Assembly (NCBI GenBank): GCA_002863125.1
Contig: PKEB01000023.1
Coordinates: 1 to 64,000, forward strand
Origin: Flavobacteriales bacterium
Lineage (GTDB): Bacteria > Bacteroidota > Bacteroidia > Flavobacteriales_D > Sanyastnellaceae
DNA: 64,000 nucleotides
Direction of reading: 5' to 3'
A model generated the notes under the pieces. That model did no database searches. It was not told the origin of the DNA and worked only from the letters and a program-made list of their open reading frames with translations. Below are positions 19,329-28,615 of this stretch, piece by piece. The position numbers were made by a program, and so were the translations under genes. The stretch's first letter is position 1, and every line of letters starts with the position of its first letter.

Positions 19329-19358
19329 AAAAAAGGGAGGCGCTGGCCTCCCTTTTTT
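19329..19358. terminator. Bidirectional terminator between HTH gene and pruA
   Basis: A stem AAAAAAGGGAGGC / GCCTCCCTTTTTT with A-run and T-run on either side can stop transcription from both directions; the genes on each side are convergent. Confidence 0.85.
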
Positions 19359-19374
19359 AATGCTCAACCCCTCA

Positions 19375-21003
19375 TCAATCCATGAAAGGATAGCGGTAAT
19401 TCACCGGTGGTACCAATGTTTCTTTAATGGTGCGTGCACTGGTCCAACGCCAGAGGTTCAGAACACTTCCAGCTTTGTCATTCGTTCCGGATCCGCGAGC
19501 ACCGCCAAACGGTTGCTGACCAACGGCTGCACCCGTGGGTTTGTCGTTAACATAAAAGTTTCCAGCTGCATTGACTAAACGCTCCGTGGCGCGATTGATG
19601 GCGTGGCGATCTTGTGCAAACACAGCGCCGGTCAGGGCATATTCACTGGTGCTGTCCACCAAATCCATTGCTTGCTCAAAGTCGCTATCCTCGTATACAT
19701 ATATGGTCAATACAGGCCCGAAAATCTCCTCGACCATCGTTTTAGACTTTGGGTCTGTGGATACCACAACAGTCGGTTCTACGAAATACCCTTTCGATTT
19801 ATCGGCGTTTCCGCCTGCAAGAATGCGCGCGGAATCGTCTGACTTCAAATGTTCGAGGTAACCATTGATTTTGTCCCATGAACGTTCATCGATAACGGCT
19901 GTTATGAAATTTCCGAAGTCCTCTGGTGACCCCATCTTCAGTTCGGCCACCTGCGCGACCAGTTTATTCTCGATCGCCGGCCATAAACTCTTCGGTAGGT
20001 ATGCGCGGGAAGCAGCACTGCACTTCTGCCCCTGGAATTCAAATGCACCCCTTACGAGGCCTGTGACCACTTCGTCAACACCCGCTGAAGGGTGAGCCAA
20101 TACGAAATCCTTGCCGCCTGTTTCCCCAACAATTCGCGGATAGCTTTTGTACTTGGCGATGTTTTGACCAATAGCGGTCCACAAATGACGAAAAACACCA
20201 GTGGAGCCTGTGAAGTGCAAGCCAGCAAAATCGGAGTGGTTAAAGACCACATCCCCTGCAGTTGGACCATCGCACGTTACCATATTAATGACACCATCAG
20301 GAAGTCCAGCTGCCTTGAATACCTCCATGATGACCTGAGCACTGTACACCTGCGAGTCTGCCGGTTTCCAAACAACGACGTTGCCCATCAAAGCGGGGGC
20401 TGCACATAGGTTTGCAGCGATTGCCGTAAAGTTGAAGGGGGTAATCGCAAAAACGAACCCTTCCAGACCGCGATATTCCATACGGTTCCAGATGCCGTCT
20501 TGACTGTCCGGCTGAACATCTTGAATTTCTTGGAGAAAATATGCGTTAAATCGCAGGAAATCAATCAGTTCGCATGCTGCATCAATTTCTGCTTGGAAAA
20601 TGTTTTTGGACTGGGCGAGCATGGTTGCCGCGTTGATTTTGGCGCGATATGGACCTGCGATTAAATCCGCAGCCTTCAGGAACACCGCCGCACGCTCATT
20701 CCATGGAAGAGCAGACCACGATGGTCGGGCAGCGAGTGCCGCATCGATAGCAGCATTGACATGGCTTGCATCGCCGAAATTAAAGTGCCCAAGGATATGC
20801 TGGTGATCGTGCGGAGGGGACATCACCCGTTTGTCATCGGTTTGAACTGTATCTTTTCCAATGTACATCGGAACGTCAATGGGCGCTTGGTTGTGCATCT
20901 CTCTGTATACACGGAGAACTTCCTCGCGTTCAGCAGTGCCTGGAGCGTAGGATAAAACGGGTTCGTTGACCGGATAGGGGATGTTGAAATTGCCTCGGGA
21001 CAT
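19375..21003 (-). CDS. pruA: 1-pyrroline-5-carboxylate (L-glutamate gamma-semialdehyde) dehydrogenase
   Basis: 542-residue NAD-dependent aldehyde dehydrogenase that oxidises glutamate semialdehyde to glutamate, the second step of proline breakdown. Signature elements include FTAIAANLCAAPALMGN, WKPADSQVYSA, the Gly motif GLHFTGSTGVF, catalytic Glu in GETGGKDFV and catalytic Cys in FEFQGQKCSAASR. The open frame reaches 21114, but the ATG at 21003 gives the usual N-terminus MSRGNFNIPYPVNEPV. A perfect minus-strand -7 box (TAGCTTTG, 21041-21034) lies 30 bases upstream of that ATG, which supports the choice. Proline dehydrogenase is not nearby. Confidence 0.95.
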   Translation of the reverse strand: MSRGNFNIPYPVNEPVLSYAPGTAEREEVLRVYREMHNQAPIDVPMYIGKDTVQTDDKRVMSPPHDHQHILGHFNFGDASHVNAAIDAALAARPSWSALPWNERAAVFLKAADLIAGPYRAKINAATMLAQSKNIFQAEIDAACELIDFLRFNAYFLQEIQDVQPDSQDGIWNRMEYRGLEGFVFAITPFNFTAIAANLCAAPALMGNVVVWKPADSQVYSAQVIMEVFKAAGLPDGVINMVTCDGPTAGDVVFNHSDFAGLHFTGSTGVFRHLWTAIGQNIAKYKSYPRIVGETGGKDFVLAHPSAGVDEVVTGLVRGAFEFQGQKCSAASRAYLPKSLWPAIENKLVAQVAELKMGSPEDFGNFITAVIDERSWDKINGYLEHLKSDDSARILAGGNADKSKGYFVEPTVVVSTDPKSKTMVEEIFGPVLTIYVYEDSDFEQAMDLVDSTSEYALTGAVFAQDRHAINRATERLVNAAGNFYVNDKPTGAAVGQQPFGGARGSGTNDKAGSVLNLWRWTSARTIKETLVPPVNYRYPFMD

Positions 21004-21033
21004 AAAAGTGAAGTTTTTGTTCAATTCGTTGTG

Positions 21034-21041
21034 CAAAGCTA
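21034..21041 (-). promoter_or_regulatory. -7 promoter element of pruA
   Basis: On the minus strand the sequence reads TAGCTTTG, an exact match to TAnnTTTG, followed by CAC. It predicts a leader of about 24 bases and excludes the longer upstream reading of pruA. Confidence 0.65.
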
Positions 21042-21114
21042 GTTCAACTGCAGTCAAGGATCTGTGCTTGTCCACATAACTTAGCATGTGATTATACACT
21101 CTACCGCGCTGCAC

Positions 21115-24100
21115 ATGGAAGGCATTGTTCGACCCCTAATTTTATCCTGGCCAACACTCAACCTCAAGCGGTTGTTTATCCCTTTGCTCTTGGCACCCAC
21201 ATTCAGTTCGAACGCACAGAGCGTGGAGTGGTCAGAGAAGGATCTCGCCCGATCGGTGCGCCGCGCTGAGCAAACGTTTCAAGTGGGAGAAATGAGCCGG
21301 GCGTACGGATTGTTTGCCCATCTGGTTAGTGTGGCGGGGGATCGCGCGTTTTTGCATTACCGCTTTGGGGCAACCTGCACATACACATCGCAACGTTTGA
21401 CCGAGGCTATTGAACACCTTGAGATAGCCCGAGAACTCGGAATATTGGAAACAGAGGAGGAGGCGGGTTGGCATTATTACAAGGCCCGCTATCATCATGC
21501 TCGGTTTGAATTCGACCAAGCGGCTGTTCACCTGCGGTCCGCCATTGATTTGGCGCCTAACAAAGCTAAGTGGCTCGAAGATGCAAAGCTTCGCTTTGGA
21601 CAATGCACGACCAATGGTACGTTTCCAATTGAGACAGAGAAGCTCAAGGACGTGGAGACCTTGGTGTCGCATTCCGATGACTACTTCCGGCTGTATGAAA
21701 TGCCCGTATCCGAGGGACGACTGCTGACCATTCCAGAGCAACTGCGCACAAAAGAAGATAAGAGCAGAAACTACACCTCCCAATTGCACTGGCTACCAGG
21801 GGAACGATTTGCATTCTATTCAAGCTATGGGCGGAACGGAGATACCGGCTTGGATGTTTACCGCGTGGCCGTGGACGGTGTGGGCGAATACGGTATACCT
21901 GAGAAGCTGCCCTTTCCGGTTAACAGTGACTTTGATGATTGCGCACCTGTTTGCATGCCCGGTGCTGATGGTGTAACGGCAGACCGTTTGTTTTTTAGCA
22001 GTTCACGCCCTGAAGCGCTTGGAGGCTTCGATGTTTTTGAAGTGAGCGGTGAATTGACAGGCGAGACCATGGAATTGCTTCAGCAAGCTAACGCCGTTCA
22101 ATTGCCATTTGAGGTCAATAGTACGGCGGACGAATTCCTGTATTGGGAAAATGAAGCCGCAGGAGAAGCGTGGTTGACAACGAACCGGAACCAAGATTTT
22201 GAGGGGCGAGAGGTTTGGCGATTCGAATTGGAACGCCAGATTGTGATGCCTGTTGCAGTATCCATTCAAACTAATTTTGGGAGCAGTGAAGGCCGGCTGA
22301 CCATCCGAAGGGAAGGGGACGAGCGCATTGGGATTGAACACCACACGCCAGGCGAGGGAACGGTCGACCTCTTACTTGCTGCAGATGCAACATACATAGT
22401 AGGGTGGGAAGCGAAAGACGGTAGCATAGCCAAGAGCGAACGCATTGCACTGAATCAGAGTGATTCACCAGCATTCGTCGCAGATCCCTTGCGCTTTGAA
22501 GGAGCCCCTAAGGCGATCAGCATGCAATCACAATTGGATGCCAATACAACCATCGCACGAACTGAAATACAGTGGACCCTTTCGGGGCTATCCAGTCAAG
22601 TCGATGCCTCCATGTTCGGCGAGCTGATAAGCGAAACCGCTTTCGCAGAGATCCGTGCAGACGGCATCCATGAGGTCGGCATAGAGAAAGTCCTGCAGGC
22701 TGCAAAAGTTGAAGGCACAGAAGGCTGTCAGATTCCCAATTGGATGCTCGAAGCCATGCACGAAATCGGTGTGGCCACAACCCTCGATCAATTGCCTGAA
22801 CCGGTGCAGCAGACGCGGGAACAAGCAGTTGACATCCAATCGCAAATGGAGACGACACAATGCTGGGACGCACCAGGAACTGAGGCTTGGAAAGTACAGG
22901 CGATGATCGAACGATTCGGTGAACCTGCATTGGCTCTGCTGTCCGAAGAAGTTCGTCAATTGCGCATGCAAGCTCAATCTGAACAGGATCGATGGGGTAC
23001 GTGGAGTGACGCCATTGCCGAATACGTTTACCAAACGGGTGTAGATTCAGAGGACTGGAACGTCCTCAAGGCATACTGCGAAGCCCAGTTTCAAGCTTTT
23101 GCGGGTTCGTATGTACATGCTGAAGACATGTTTAGAAGAATCGACTCCCATCTGCGCTTTGAACGCTGGATGGCCGAAGCGCTTCCCATGGAGATTGAAG
23201 CCTTCCGTGGAGACCTGAATGCCATCATCGCTAGTAATCCAAGTATCGCCCAAGCGTTTTTGTCTGCCGCCCAGGCTACGCATGAGAAAGAAAACGTGGA
23301 AGGCGCTATCGAAACGCTTCAAACTGCGCTTTGGGGATCATTTACGGATGAGATCCTGGGGCATCAAGACCTCGGTATCTATACGTTACCAGGTATGGAG
23401 AAGACCCAAGCTTGGTTCATGCGCAGTGGTGGTATTGTAGAAGAATTACAAAATCAGTCCAATCCAACAAGTCGCATAGAAAAGGGCCAGCAGGCAGTTG
23501 GATTGGCATGGGAAACATGCCGAGAAGGTGCCCGTCACAAAGAACAGGTACTCTTGGAATCTGAAATGAGTCCTGGAGCTTGGTGGGCAGCTTTTGGCCC
23601 AGCTGACTCAGCAAATCAACCATCTCAAGCCGGATATGCTGGGTACGAGTTATTTGTGAAACACGATGACCCGATTTTGAATCAGGCACATGCCTACCAA
23701 GAAGAGCTGGATGTACTTCGAACGTCAGCTCAAAATGAAGAAGCTTATGACGCCTCCTTGAAACGTGCCATTGCGATGCGCTCATCGATCGAACAGGAGA
23801 TGCTAGCACTTTTTGGCGGAGAACGAACCACAAATGCACTCCCAAGAAAAGAGAGGCCAACCTCGGTCGTAGCTGAGCAAGCCAGTGTTAAAGTTGCCGA
23901 AACCATTCAAGAACTGCCAGAACCGGTGGCGCCTGTCCCTGACAAGATTCCGGATACTACGCCAAGCTCAATTGAGCGGACAGAGCTGATGCGCTACACA
24001 GTTCAAATTGGTGCATTTGCCAATTCACCCAATTTTGATGGCATGCCAACAGCGGAAGCGGCGTTTGAATTGAAAGCCGTCGGCGCCCTAACTCCGTACG

Positions 24101-24534
24101 GAAGCGGCACATTCAACAGTTACGAAGCGGCCCAAGCACACCTCAACATCATGCGCACATGGGCAGAGGACGCCTTCATTAAGTTGATCCCCGTTCGCTC
24201 TGCACCTGCAGAAACTGAGCCTTCTGTCCATCGTTCGGTAGAGCCTTCGGCGCCTGAAGTGAGGATCGACGCCCCAACGCCTGTGGCTAAAGATGGCAGA
24301 GGAACCAAGCAATTTCGCGTTCGGATCGTAGGTTACACGGAAACCTTGCAACCGGCCGAGGTAGCCACGTTGTTGCGGCTGGGTAACCAAGTTCCTTTAA
24401 AAACCGCTCGCCTCTCATCCGAAACCGTCTACTTTACCGATACCTTTGATTCATTGGATGCCGCTAAAGATGCCCTCACATTGTGCATCAACCGCGGTTT
24501 CAATGATGCAGAAATTGAAGTGTTGTACGAATGA
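21115..24534 (+). CDS. Exported TPR/PD40 protein with tandem SPOR-like domains (1139 aa)
   Basis: A large envelope protein of unknown role. From the ATG at 21115 there is a long signal region (hydrophobic KRLFIPLLLAPTF then SNAQS near residue 37). TPR-like helices follow (~45-150), then PD40/propeller-like strands with FAFYSSYGRNGDTGLDVYRV and LFFSSSRPEALGGFDVFEV (~225-330), a long helical mid-region, and at the end a SPOR domain (RYTVQIGAFANSP, ~965) followed by a second SPOR-like unit (QFRVRIVGYTETL, ~1065). SPOR domains bind denuded peptidoglycan, so cell-wall association is likely. TPR-PD40 combinations are known in Bacteroidota gliding/T9SS accessory proteins such as PorE, but PorE carries OmpA rather than SPOR. 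Coupled by ATGA to the next gene. Confidence 0.78.
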   Translation: MEGIVRPLILSWPTLNLKRLFIPLLLAPTFSSNAQSVEWSEKDLARSVRRAEQTFQVGEMSRAYGLFAHLVSVAGDRAFLHYRFGATCTYTSQRLTEAIEHLEIARELGILETEEEAGWHYYKARYHHARFEFDQAAVHLRSAIDLAPNKAKWLEDAKLRFGQCTTNGTFPIETEKLKDVETLVSHSDDYFRLYEMPVSEGRLLTIPEQLRTKEDKSRNYTSQLHWLPGERFAFYSSYGRNGDTGLDVYRVAVDGVGEYGIPEKLPFPVNSDFDDCAPVCMPGADGVTADRLFFSSSRPEALGGFDVFEVSGELTGETMELLQQANAVQLPFEVNSTADEFLYWENEAAGEAWLTTNRNQDFEGREVWRFELERQIVMPVAVSIQTNFGSSEGRLTIRREGDERIGIEHHTPGEGTVDLLLAADATYIVGWEAKDGSIAKSERIALNQSDSPAFVADPLRFEGAPKAISMQSQLDANTTIARTEIQWTLSGLSSQVDASMFGELISETAFAEIRADGIHEVGIEKVLQAAKVEGTEGCQIPNWMLEAMHEIGVATTLDQLPEPVQQTREQAVDIQSQMETTQCWDAPGTEAWKVQAMIERFGEPALALLSEEVRQLRMQAQSEQDRWGTWSDAIAEYVYQTGVDSEDWNVLKAYCEAQFQAFAGSYVHAEDMFRRIDSHLRFERWMAEALPMEIEAFRGDLNAIIASNPSIAQAFLSAAQATHEKENVEGAIETLQTALWGSFTDEILGHQDLGIYTLPGMEKTQAWFMRSGGIVEELQNQSNPTSRIEKGQQAVGLAWETCREGARHKEQVLLESEMSPGAWWAAFGPADSANQPSQAGYAGYELFVKHDDPILNQAHAYQEELDVLRTSAQNEEAYDASLKRAIAMRSSIEQEMLALFGGERTTNALPRKERPTSVVAEQASVKVAETIQELPEPVAPVPDKIPDTTPSSIERTELMRYTVQIGAFANSPNFDGMPTAEAAFELKAVGALTPYGSGTFNSYEAAQAHLNIMRTWAEDAFIKLIPVRSAPAETEPSVHRSVEPSAPEVRIDAPTPVAKDGRGTKQFRVRIVGYTETLQPAEVATLLRLGNQVPLKTARLSSETVYFTDTFDSLDAAKDALTLCINRGFNDAEIEVLYE

Positions 24535-26174
24535 ACAAATGGCATAATAGAATGCTGGTTACCTTGGTTTGGTGCCTTGGAGTAACCGGATTGGAGGCTC
24601 AGTCCTTGGTGATCAACGAAGTGCTGGCGAGCAATTCCTCGTTCGATTATGATGACTTTTTTCAATTCGAAGATTGGATTGAGATCTACAATGGTGGCGG
24701 GATCCTCAATTTGGAAGGCTACCACTTAAGTGACGATCCGGACACCTTAGACAAATGGATGTTTCCGTCGACCAACCCCGGCCTGACCACCATTCTGCCT
24801 GGCGGCCACCTACGTATCTGGTGCGACGACGACGAGCAACAAGGTGAGGACCATACGAATTTCAAGCTCAGTGGCGACGGGGAGACTGTATTCCTTGTAG
24901 AGCCGAATGGATTCACCATTGTCGACAGCATCACTTTCGGTTTAGCGCAAACGGACATTTCATATGGACGTGCCTGTGACGGATGCAGCGATTGGATCTA
25001 CTTCAATGTACCCACACCCGATGCGCCTAATAATCTCATTAACCTTCCTGTGAGCACCCTGTTTATCAATGAATACCAGCCTAGCAATAGCGCTACTGTT
25101 TTCGATGAAAATTTCAACTTTAGCCCTTGGATTGAGGTGTTCAATCCCAACGATTACCAAGTCAACTTGTCCGGATACCAGGTCGAATTGAACGGGGCAT
25201 CCCATGCTTTCAACAACAACGAACCTTGGAAAACCACCATCGAAGCAGGAGAGTTCCAAATCTTCTGGATGGACGGAGTCGTTGAACTCGGATCTAATCA
25301 CATCGCAATCGAACCACAAAGCAGTGGGACCATGCGCTTAATCGGCTATGACGATACCGTGGTGGATGAGATTGACTACGACCACTCCATCGGGCTGGAT
25401 GCGAGCAGCGGACGCAGCACAGACGGCTCACCCATGTGGACCACATTCAACACGCCAACGCCGCGCGTTACTAATGCGCTTCAAATCATCGAACCCGCCC
25501 AAGTGGTCATCAATGAAGCGCAATCTGATAACTTCATTTCCTACGCCGATCCCGCAGGGGAATTTGAGGATTGGATTGAATTGCACAACCCGACATCGCT
25601 GCCCATTGACATAGCAGGGTATTTTGTAACCGATCGATTGGACCGCCCCATGAAATGGCAAGTACCAGCCACGGCAGGGGACTCGACCATCATTGCTCCC
25701 GGGGGATTCTTGGTGTTGTTTGCGGATGAAGACGGCTCGCAGGGTTGGAACCACATGAATTTCAAGTTGAGTTCACAAGGGGAGCCTATTGCCCTGCGCT
25801 CATCAGATGGCTTCTCCGTTGCTGATTCTGTGTTCATGCCCAGCGTGATGCAAGACCGGTCTTGGGGCCGTCAATTTGACGCACATCCCAACTGGGTAGA
25901 GTTTCTCATTCCCACACCCAATGCAACAAATGGGGCGAACAACGTCGTGGAACTGGAAAGCGCATCCTTGATGTGTTTCCCTAATCCTGTGCGGGCGCAC
26001 GGAGACGTAACCTTCAACCAAGCGGTCGATATCTATGACATGCAAGGGCGTTTGGTGCAATCTATGGCCGCAGCAGGCGTATGGAATGCCAACCTCCTCG
26101 CAGGAACGTACGCGGTGGTAGCTGTGCGTCAGGCGGGGGTACCCGGGTCGGTGACCAAGCTGCAGATTCAATAA
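24531..26174 (+). CDS. Lamin-tail domain protein, T9SS secreted
   Basis: 547-residue secreted protein with signal peptide ending LEAQS. Three lamin-tail (LTD) domains are visible, each opening with INEVLASN, INEYQPSN or INEAQSDN (~residues 25, 181, 328) and continuing through the DWIEIYN / PWIEVFN / DWIELHN strand and a GGHLRIW or GGFLVLF strand. The C-terminal ~70 residues (CFPNPVRAHGD, IYDMQGRLV, LLAGTYAVV) are a T9SS type A sorting domain. Bacterial LTD proteins are surface or secreted proteins, often of nuclease or adhesion context; no catalytic domain is seen here. Its start overlaps the stop of the SPOR protein by 4 bases. Confidence 0.85.
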   Translation: MNKWHNRMLVTLVWCLGVTGLEAQSLVINEVLASNSSFDYDDFFQFEDWIEIYNGGGILNLEGYHLSDDPDTLDKWMFPSTNPGLTTILPGGHLRIWCDDDEQQGEDHTNFKLSGDGETVFLVEPNGFTIVDSITFGLAQTDISYGRACDGCSDWIYFNVPTPDAPNNLINLPVSTLFINEYQPSNSATVFDENFNFSPWIEVFNPNDYQVNLSGYQVELNGASHAFNNNEPWKTTIEAGEFQIFWMDGVVELGSNHIAIEPQSSGTMRLIGYDDTVVDEIDYDHSIGLDASSGRSTDGSPMWTTFNTPTPRVTNALQIIEPAQVVINEAQSDNFISYADPAGEFEDWIELHNPTSLPIDIAGYFVTDRLDRPMKWQVPATAGDSTIIAPGGFLVLFADEDGSQGWNHMNFKLSSQGEPIALRSSDGFSVADSVFMPSVMQDRSWGRQFDAHPNWVEFLIPTPNATNGANNVVELESASLMCFPNPVRAHGDVTFNQAVDIYDMQGRLVQSMAAAGVWNANLLAGTYAVVAVRQAGVPGSVTKLQIQ

Positions 26175-26209
26175 GGCCTGCTTTGTTAGGTACTTAAAGA
26201 GAATTCCTC

Positions 26210-26217
26210 TACTTTTG
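26210..26217 (+). promoter_or_regulatory. -7 promoter element of rpsA
   Basis: TACTTTTG followed by CAC is a perfect match to the Bacteroidota -7 box. It sits 88 bases before the rpsA start, so the mRNA would have an ~80-base leader, enough for autoregulation, which is usual for S1 operons in other phyla. Confidence 0.6.
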
Positions 26218-26305
26218 CACTCCATTTTACGCTCCGGGGACACGGAGCCTTTACCACTTTTCTGTTTTTGTCCCGAAACAGAATACAAAACCCCTGGGCA
26301 CAGCC

Positions 26306-28540
26306 ATGAGCGAAGAAACCCAGCAACCCGCTGAGCAAGAAGAAAACAACGCTCCCCAGGCAGAGAATACTGCCACCCCCGAAGAACAAGTAGAACCTGC
26401 AGCTGAAGCCGCCACGGAAGCGCCTGCTCCCGAAACGAAAGCGGAGCCAGAAACGTTGACCGAGCGTCCTGCACTTGCAGAGCCCGGCGATTTTGACTGG
26501 GATTCTTTTGAGGCAGATGTAGACGACTACAGCGCCGAAGACCGAGCTTCTCTGGAAACTACTTACGAGAATTCGTTGAACCTCATCCAAGAAAAGGAAG
26601 TGGTCGAAGGAACCATCGTTTCCATCACCAAGAAGGAAGTCGTTGTCAACATTGGCTACAAGTCAGAAGGCATCGTCAGCGCGAGCGAATTCCGATACAA
26701 CCCCGACCTGAAGGAAGGCGATGTCGTTCCGATTTTCGTGGAGCGCCAAGAGGATAAGAATGGCCAGTTGGTGGTTTCGCACCGCACTGCCCGCATCTTC
26801 AGTGCTTGGGATAAGATCAATGAGGCGAAGGAGAAGGACATGATCATCCAAGGCGATGTGAAGTGCCGCACCAAAGGTGGTCTCATTGTAGACGTCTTCG
26901 GAATTGAGGCGTTCTTGCCAGGTTCCCAAGTGGATGTGAAGCCGATTCGCGATTTCGACGTTTACGTTGGTAAGCAAATGGACTTCAAGGTTGTCAAAAT
27001 CAACCAAGAGTTCAAGAACGTCGTCGTATCACACAAAGCGCTCATCGAAGCAGAACTCGAAGAGCAAAAGCGCGTGATCATCAGCGGCTTGGAGAAAGGA
27101 CAGGTTCTCGAAGGAACGGTCAAGAACATCACTTCTTACGGTGTGTTCGTCGACCTCGGTGGCATCGACGGTTTGGTGCACATCACCGACATGTCATGGG
27201 GCCGAGTCAGCCACCCAGAAGAGTTGGTTGAACTCGACCAGCAACTCAACGTTGTTATCCTCGACTTTGATGATGACAAGAAGCGCATTGCCCTTGGTAT
27301 GAAGCAGTTAACTGCTCACCCATGGGATTCAATGACCAAGGACCTCGTAGAAGGTGGCCGCATCAAGGGTAAGGTTGTCGTAATCGCCGATTACGGTGCA
27401 TTTGTAGAAATCGCTCCTGGCGTCGAAGGCTTGTTGCACGTTTCTGAGATGAGCTGGTCACAGCACCTCCGCAGCGCACAAGACTTCTTGAGTGTCGGAG
27501 ACGAAATCGAATGCGTTATCCTCAACATTGACCGCGAAGACCGCAAGATGTCCCTCGGCTTGAAGCAGTTGAAGCAAGATCCTTGGGCTGAGATCGACCA
27601 ACGTTACCCAGTCAACTCCAAGCAGAAAGGCATCGTTCGCAACTTCACCAACTTCGGTTTGTTCGTTGAGCTCGAAGAAGGCATCGATGGTTTGGTGCAC
27701 ATCTCTGACCTCAGCTGGTCGAAGAAGATCAAGCACCCATCAGAGTTCTGCAGCGTAGGAGACGAGATTGAGGTAGTGGTTCTAGAACTGGACAAGGACA
27801 ACCGTCGCATGAGCCTCGGACACAAGCAGCTCGAGGAGAACCCATGGGAAGTATTCGAAACCATCTTCGCTGTGGGATCGAAGCATGCGGGAACGGTGGT
27901 GAAAATGGACGGCAACCAAGCCGTTGTCGCTTTGCCATACGGACTGGAAGGTTCTTGCCATGTGAAGCACCTCCGCAAAGCGGACGAATCCAACCTCGCT
28001 GTGGATGAAGCTGCGGACTTCGTTGTACTCGAATTCAACCGCAATGCCAAGCGCATTACCGTGAGCCACACGCGCACTTTCGAGGAAGCCCCAGCCTCTG
28101 CGGCACCTTCCAAGGAGCGCAAACCACGTTCTGGAGCAGGCAACAACCGCATGATGAATGAGGTGAACGCCAGCGTTGAACGCAGCACGTTCGGCGACCT
28201 CGACGTGTTGAGTGCCTTGAAAGAGCAAATGGACGGCAACGACGACGCTGGAGCGACTGAAGAGCCAAAAGAGGAGAAGAAGCCAGCAAAAAAAGCGGCG
28301 GCTAAAAAGCCCGCTGCCAAGAAGGCTGCGCCGAAGAAGGAAGAAGTTCCTGATGCTCCTGAAGCTGAGGCACCCGCAGAAGCAGAAGCAGCAGAGGAAC
28401 CTAAGAAGCCCGCTAAGAAAGCGGCTGCTAAGAAACCGGCTGCTAAGAAACCTGCAGCCAAGAAGGCACCGGCAAAGAAGAAGGCCAAGAAGGCCGACGA
28501 TGCCGATGCATCTGACGAAGAAGCAAAGGAGGAGAAGTAA
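26306..28540 (+). CDS. rpsA: 30S ribosomal protein S1 with acidic N-terminus and Lys/Ala-rich C-terminal tail
   Basis: 744-residue S1 protein, which binds mRNA on the 30S subunit and helps start translation. An unusual acidic leader of ~70 residues (rich in Glu, Ala, Pro) precedes six S1 OB-fold repeats, starting roughly at residues 92, 180, 262, 349, 434 and 517; repeats 3-5 carry the best-kept pattern GVFVDLGGIDGLVHITDMSW. After residue ~610 a low-complexity tail of about 130 residues follows, with repeated AAKKPAAKK-type units separated by an acidic PEAEAPAEAEA segment, resembling histone H1. E. coli S1 has 557 residues. The tail is encoded by imperfect tandem DNA repeats (about 28266-28490). 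Monocistronic, with its own promoter and terminator. Confidence 0.95.
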   Translation: MSEETQQPAEQEENNAPQAENTATPEEQVEPAAEAATEAPAPETKAEPETLTERPALAEPGDFDWDSFEADVDDYSAEDRASLETTYENSLNLIQEKEVVEGTIVSITKKEVVVNIGYKSEGIVSASEFRYNPDLKEGDVVPIFVERQEDKNGQLVVSHRTARIFSAWDKINEAKEKDMIIQGDVKCRTKGGLIVDVFGIEAFLPGSQVDVKPIRDFDVYVGKQMDFKVVKINQEFKNVVVSHKALIEAELEEQKRVIISGLEKGQVLEGTVKNITSYGVFVDLGGIDGLVHITDMSWGRVSHPEELVELDQQLNVVILDFDDDKKRIALGMKQLTAHPWDSMTKDLVEGGRIKGKVVVIADYGAFVEIAPGVEGLLHVSEMSWSQHLRSAQDFLSVGDEIECVILNIDREDRKMSLGLKQLKQDPWAEIDQRYPVNSKQKGIVRNFTNFGLFVELEEGIDGLVHISDLSWSKKIKHPSEFCSVGDEIEVVVLELDKDNRRMSLGHKQLEENPWEVFETIFAVGSKHAGTVVKMDGNQAVVALPYGLEGSCHVKHLRKADESNLAVDEAADFVVLEFNRNAKRITVSHTRTFEEAPASAAPSKERKPRSGAGNNRMMNEVNASVERSTFGDLDVLSALKEQMDGNDDAGATEEPKEEKKPAKKAAAKKPAAKKAAPKKEEVPDAPEAEAPAEAEAAEEPKKPAKKAAAKKPAAKKPAAKKAPAKKKAKKADDADASDEEAKEEK

Positions 28541-28560
28541 TTCAATTCCCGCGCTCAATG

Positions 28561-28592
28561 AAAAAAGGGAGGCCCGATGGGTTTCCCTTTTT
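28561..28592 (+). terminator. Rho-independent terminator after rpsA
   Basis: GGGAGGCCC pairs with GGGTTTCCC (two G-U pairs) around a GAT loop, with A-run before and T-run after. It ends rpsA transcription just before the pyrR promoter. Confidence 0.85.
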
Positions 28593-28601
28593 CTTTGCCC
28601 G

Positions 28602-28609
28602 TATCTTTG
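28602..28609 (+). promoter_or_regulatory. -7 promoter element of pyrR, very close to the start codon
   Basis: TATCTTTG matches TAnnTTTG exactly and is followed by six bases (caaccg) and then the ATG at 28616. Transcription would start at or next to the start codon, so the pyrR mRNA is predicted to be leaderless and to lack room for a classical PyrR-controlled attenuator. Confidence 0.6.
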
Positions 28610-28615
28610 CAACCG

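Noticed and set aside
28266-28490. Tandem DNA repeats that could be mistaken for a CRISPR or minisatellite
   Set aside because: The unit is an in-frame AAKKPAAKK-type coding repeat of variable length inside rpsA, with no constant spacer.
27604-28545. A 313-codon antisense ORF opposite rpsA, very rich in Ala, Ser and Phe
   Set aside because: It is produced by the Lys/Ala codon repeats of the S1 tail read backwards; rpsA has six recognisable S1 domains.
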